Shown piece after piece: positions 23,361 to 24,480 of a stretch of 24,480 nt of DNA; the stretch's first letter is position 1; every line of letters begins with the position of its first letter. The stretch spans positions 1-24,480 of the forward strand of contig CAVHRK010000069.1 in assembly GCA_963638365.1 (NCBI GenBank). Reading direction: 5' to 3'. Below the pieces are notes generated by a model. The model made no database searches. It saw only the letters and a list, made by a program, of their open reading frames with translations, and had not been told where the DNA came from. Position numbers and translations under genes: made by a program. Source of the stretch: Suilimivivens sp963638365. Lineage in GTDB: Bacteria; Bacillota; Clostridia; Lachnospirales; Lachnospiraceae.

Positions 23361-23394
23361 ACAGCCACTTCCTGTAAATGGGAGTGGCTGTTTT
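23361..23394 (+). terminator. Intrinsic terminator of the serine hydrolase
   Basis: ACAGCCACTTCC (23361-23372) pairs with GGGAGTGGCTGT (23380-23391) over 12 positions with one G-U, loop TGTAAAT, followed by TTTT overlapping the stem end. Confidence 0.85.
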
Positions 23395-23618
23395 AAGTTA
23401 AGGATAAAGCGCTGGCGTAATTAATGTCACAATATCGAATATATCATATGTAGGAAGCGGACACAGCAACCATTAGGAGATTAAATAGTGAAGATACAGG
23501 TTAAACTGAAAATTCGAAATGCTATTTTTATATTAGAAGAATGATTTTGGACTAACAGTCCAATGTAATGGTAGTTCTTATAAGGTATTATAAAATCAAA
23601 AGGATTGGAGGATATCTT
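23395..23618. other. AT-rich intergenic stretch
   Basis: These 224 bases hold no convincing gene. A GTG at 23488 with AGGAG upstream opens only an 18-codon frame (VKIQVKLKIRNAIFILEE), possibly a decayed start or chance. GGACT and AGTCC (23549-23561) could form a small hairpin. No known RNA element is recognised. Confidence 0.4.
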
Positions 23619-24182
23619 ATGGGAACTAATTTTTATCTGATGAGTAAAAATAAAAATCTAATGAGAGAGTATTTTGCTGTTGAAACAGAATATGTAATCA
23701 AGGATATTGAATACACAATTGTTGATGAACCTTACCTCGGATACAAGATTCACTTGAGTAAATTAAGTTGTGGATGGCGTCCATTATTTCAAAGACACAA
23801 GACAATCAGGACATTTAAGGAGCTGGAAGAGTTTTGTATGAAAAATAAAAATGTTGTAAGCATTTATGATGAATATGATAGAAGGTACACATGGAAACAA
23901 TATTATGAAAGAGTATATAATCATAGTCAACAGAAAGCAAGGCCGTGTAAATGGATATATGATATAGATTCATTTTTTCCAAATGCTGGACCCCGCTTGC
24001 AAAATGTATTATGTACAAAACAGGAGGCAGAGATATATATGCCATTCTGTCATAGAGAGTACAGCGAAAAAGAAAAACTGGCGAAGGAACGTTTTCATGT
24101 GCATGAAAGACTATGGTACAAAGAAAAGTATTGGGAAGATCCAGATTATCCATTTGATTGGACGGAGGGTGAATTTTTCTAA
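23619..24182 (+). CDS. Conserved protein of unknown function, MGTN type
   Basis: The 187-residue product begins MGTNFYLMSKNKNLMREYF and has a middle reading KIHLSKLSCGW, then TFKELEEFC and VSIYDEYDRR. This resembles a family of small proteins, often in phages and plasmids, that begin MGTNYY and have an IHIGKSS-GW core with an IFDEYGR segment. The CxxC usual near the start of that family is not evident here. The C-terminus is Tyr/Trp-rich (YWEDPDYPFDWTEGEFF). No enzymatic motif is seen. ATG 23619 has GGAGGATATCTT upstream, an excellent site, so expression is likely. Codon use is AT-rich and fits accessory DNA. Confidence 0.6.
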   Translation: MGTNFYLMSKNKNLMREYFAVETEYVIKDIEYTIVDEPYLGYKIHLSKLSCGWRPLFQRHKTIRTFKELEEFCMKNKNVVSIYDEYDRRYTWKQYYERVYNHSQQKARPCKWIYDIDSFFPNAGPRLQNVLCTKQEAEIYMPFCHREYSEKEKLAKERFHVHERLWYKEKYWEDPDYPFDWTEGEFF

Positions 24183-24239
24183 AAGAGCTGAATGCTTATG
24201 TGTAAAGAAATATACATGGTTTTAAGTGAGGTAGATCGT

Positions 24240-24480
24240 ATGGCACAATCTATGGAAAGTGATATTAAGGGAATAGTCCGCATGATAACGGAACTTGATG
24301 AATTGGTATATAGTACATATAAACCTATAGTTGAAGATATATGTATAAGAAGGGCATCTGAATCGGAGGTGGAACATCTGTTGGATTATATGGTTGGAAT
24401 ATGTAATAGCAACAGAATGCTTGGGCTATTTAAACGGGTGTGCAGAAAGTACATATATTTGTATCCAGAAATGATTATAT
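24240..24480 (+). CDS. Partial gene of unknown function, cut by the window end
   Basis: An open frame runs from ATG 24240 to the last base without a stop, giving 80 residues. It begins MAQSMESDIKGIVRMITELD and continues LVYSTYKPIVEDICIRRASE, then VEHLLDYMVGI; it is helical and mildly basic. GAGGT eight bases before 24240 supports this start; in-frame ATGs at 24192, 24198 and 24216 have weaker sites. It follows the MGTN-type gene by 57 bases on the same strand and may share its transcript. No family is recognised. Confidence 0.5.
   Translation, partial: MAQSMESDIKGIVRMITELDELVYSTYKPIVEDICIRRASESEVEHLLDYMVGICNSNRMLGLFKRVCRKYIYLYPEMII

Noticed and set aside
1..24480. CRISPR arrays, tRNA or rRNA genes, IS elements
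   Set aside because: No regular repeat-spacer pattern, cloverleaf, rRNA stretch, transposase or terminal inverted repeats were seen on either strand.

Overview
The window looks like the chromosome of a spore-forming member of the Firmicutes class Clostridia, most likely Lachnospiraceae. The evidence is the pair of sporulation genes (cwlD, spoIIID), strong AGGAGG-type ribosome binding sites, an ATP synthase c subunit with a sodium-type ligand set, and ywlC and rpiB upstream of the atp operon, an arrangement related to the ywlC-ywlF-atp region of Bacillus subtilis. The genus is not resolved.

Layout. Bases 1-55 are the 3' end (domain V arm and domain VI) of a group II intron whose body lies outside the window. 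The 29 codons after the predicted splice site stay open and stop inside the start of cwlD, so the intron may interrupt the end of an upstream gene. Then come cwlD (spore cortex amidase), a promoter, a ywlC/Sua5 threonylcarbamoyl-AMP synthase, rpiB, and a secreted coiled-coil protein with a SleB-like hydrolase domain. A convergent DUF402 gene follows; its divergent upstream region carries the atp promoter. From 4357 to 11479 lies a complete F1Fo ATP synthase operon, atpZ-I-B-E-F-H-A-G-D-C, closed by a strong terminator.

From 11596 to 17414 there is a same-strand cluster: a small unknown protein, a methyltransferase whose start lies inside that gene, a large membrane-anchored extracytoplasmic protein whose C-terminus resembles a C39 peptidase fold without its catalytic residues, and a YjgR/HerA-type ATPase. 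A convergent HD-GYP gene (a likely c-di-GMP phosphodiesterase) follows. Next are a small antitoxin-like gene broken by one in-frame amber codon, spoIIID behind a good sigma-E-type promoter, and guaA with a near-ideal sigma-A promoter and a terminator.

From about 21.1 kb the content becomes accessory and the codon use mostly more AT-rich: a Nudix hydrolase, a GNAT acetyltransferase, a frameshifted GrpB-family remnant, a serine hydrolase of the beta-lactamase/esterase type, and two genes of unknown function, the last cut by the window end. I see no CRISPR array, tRNA, rRNA or complete mobile element. No clear new multi-gene system stands out. The best leads are the intron-in-gene junction, the unknown four-gene cluster with its pseudo-peptidase, and the interrupted small gene before spoIIID.
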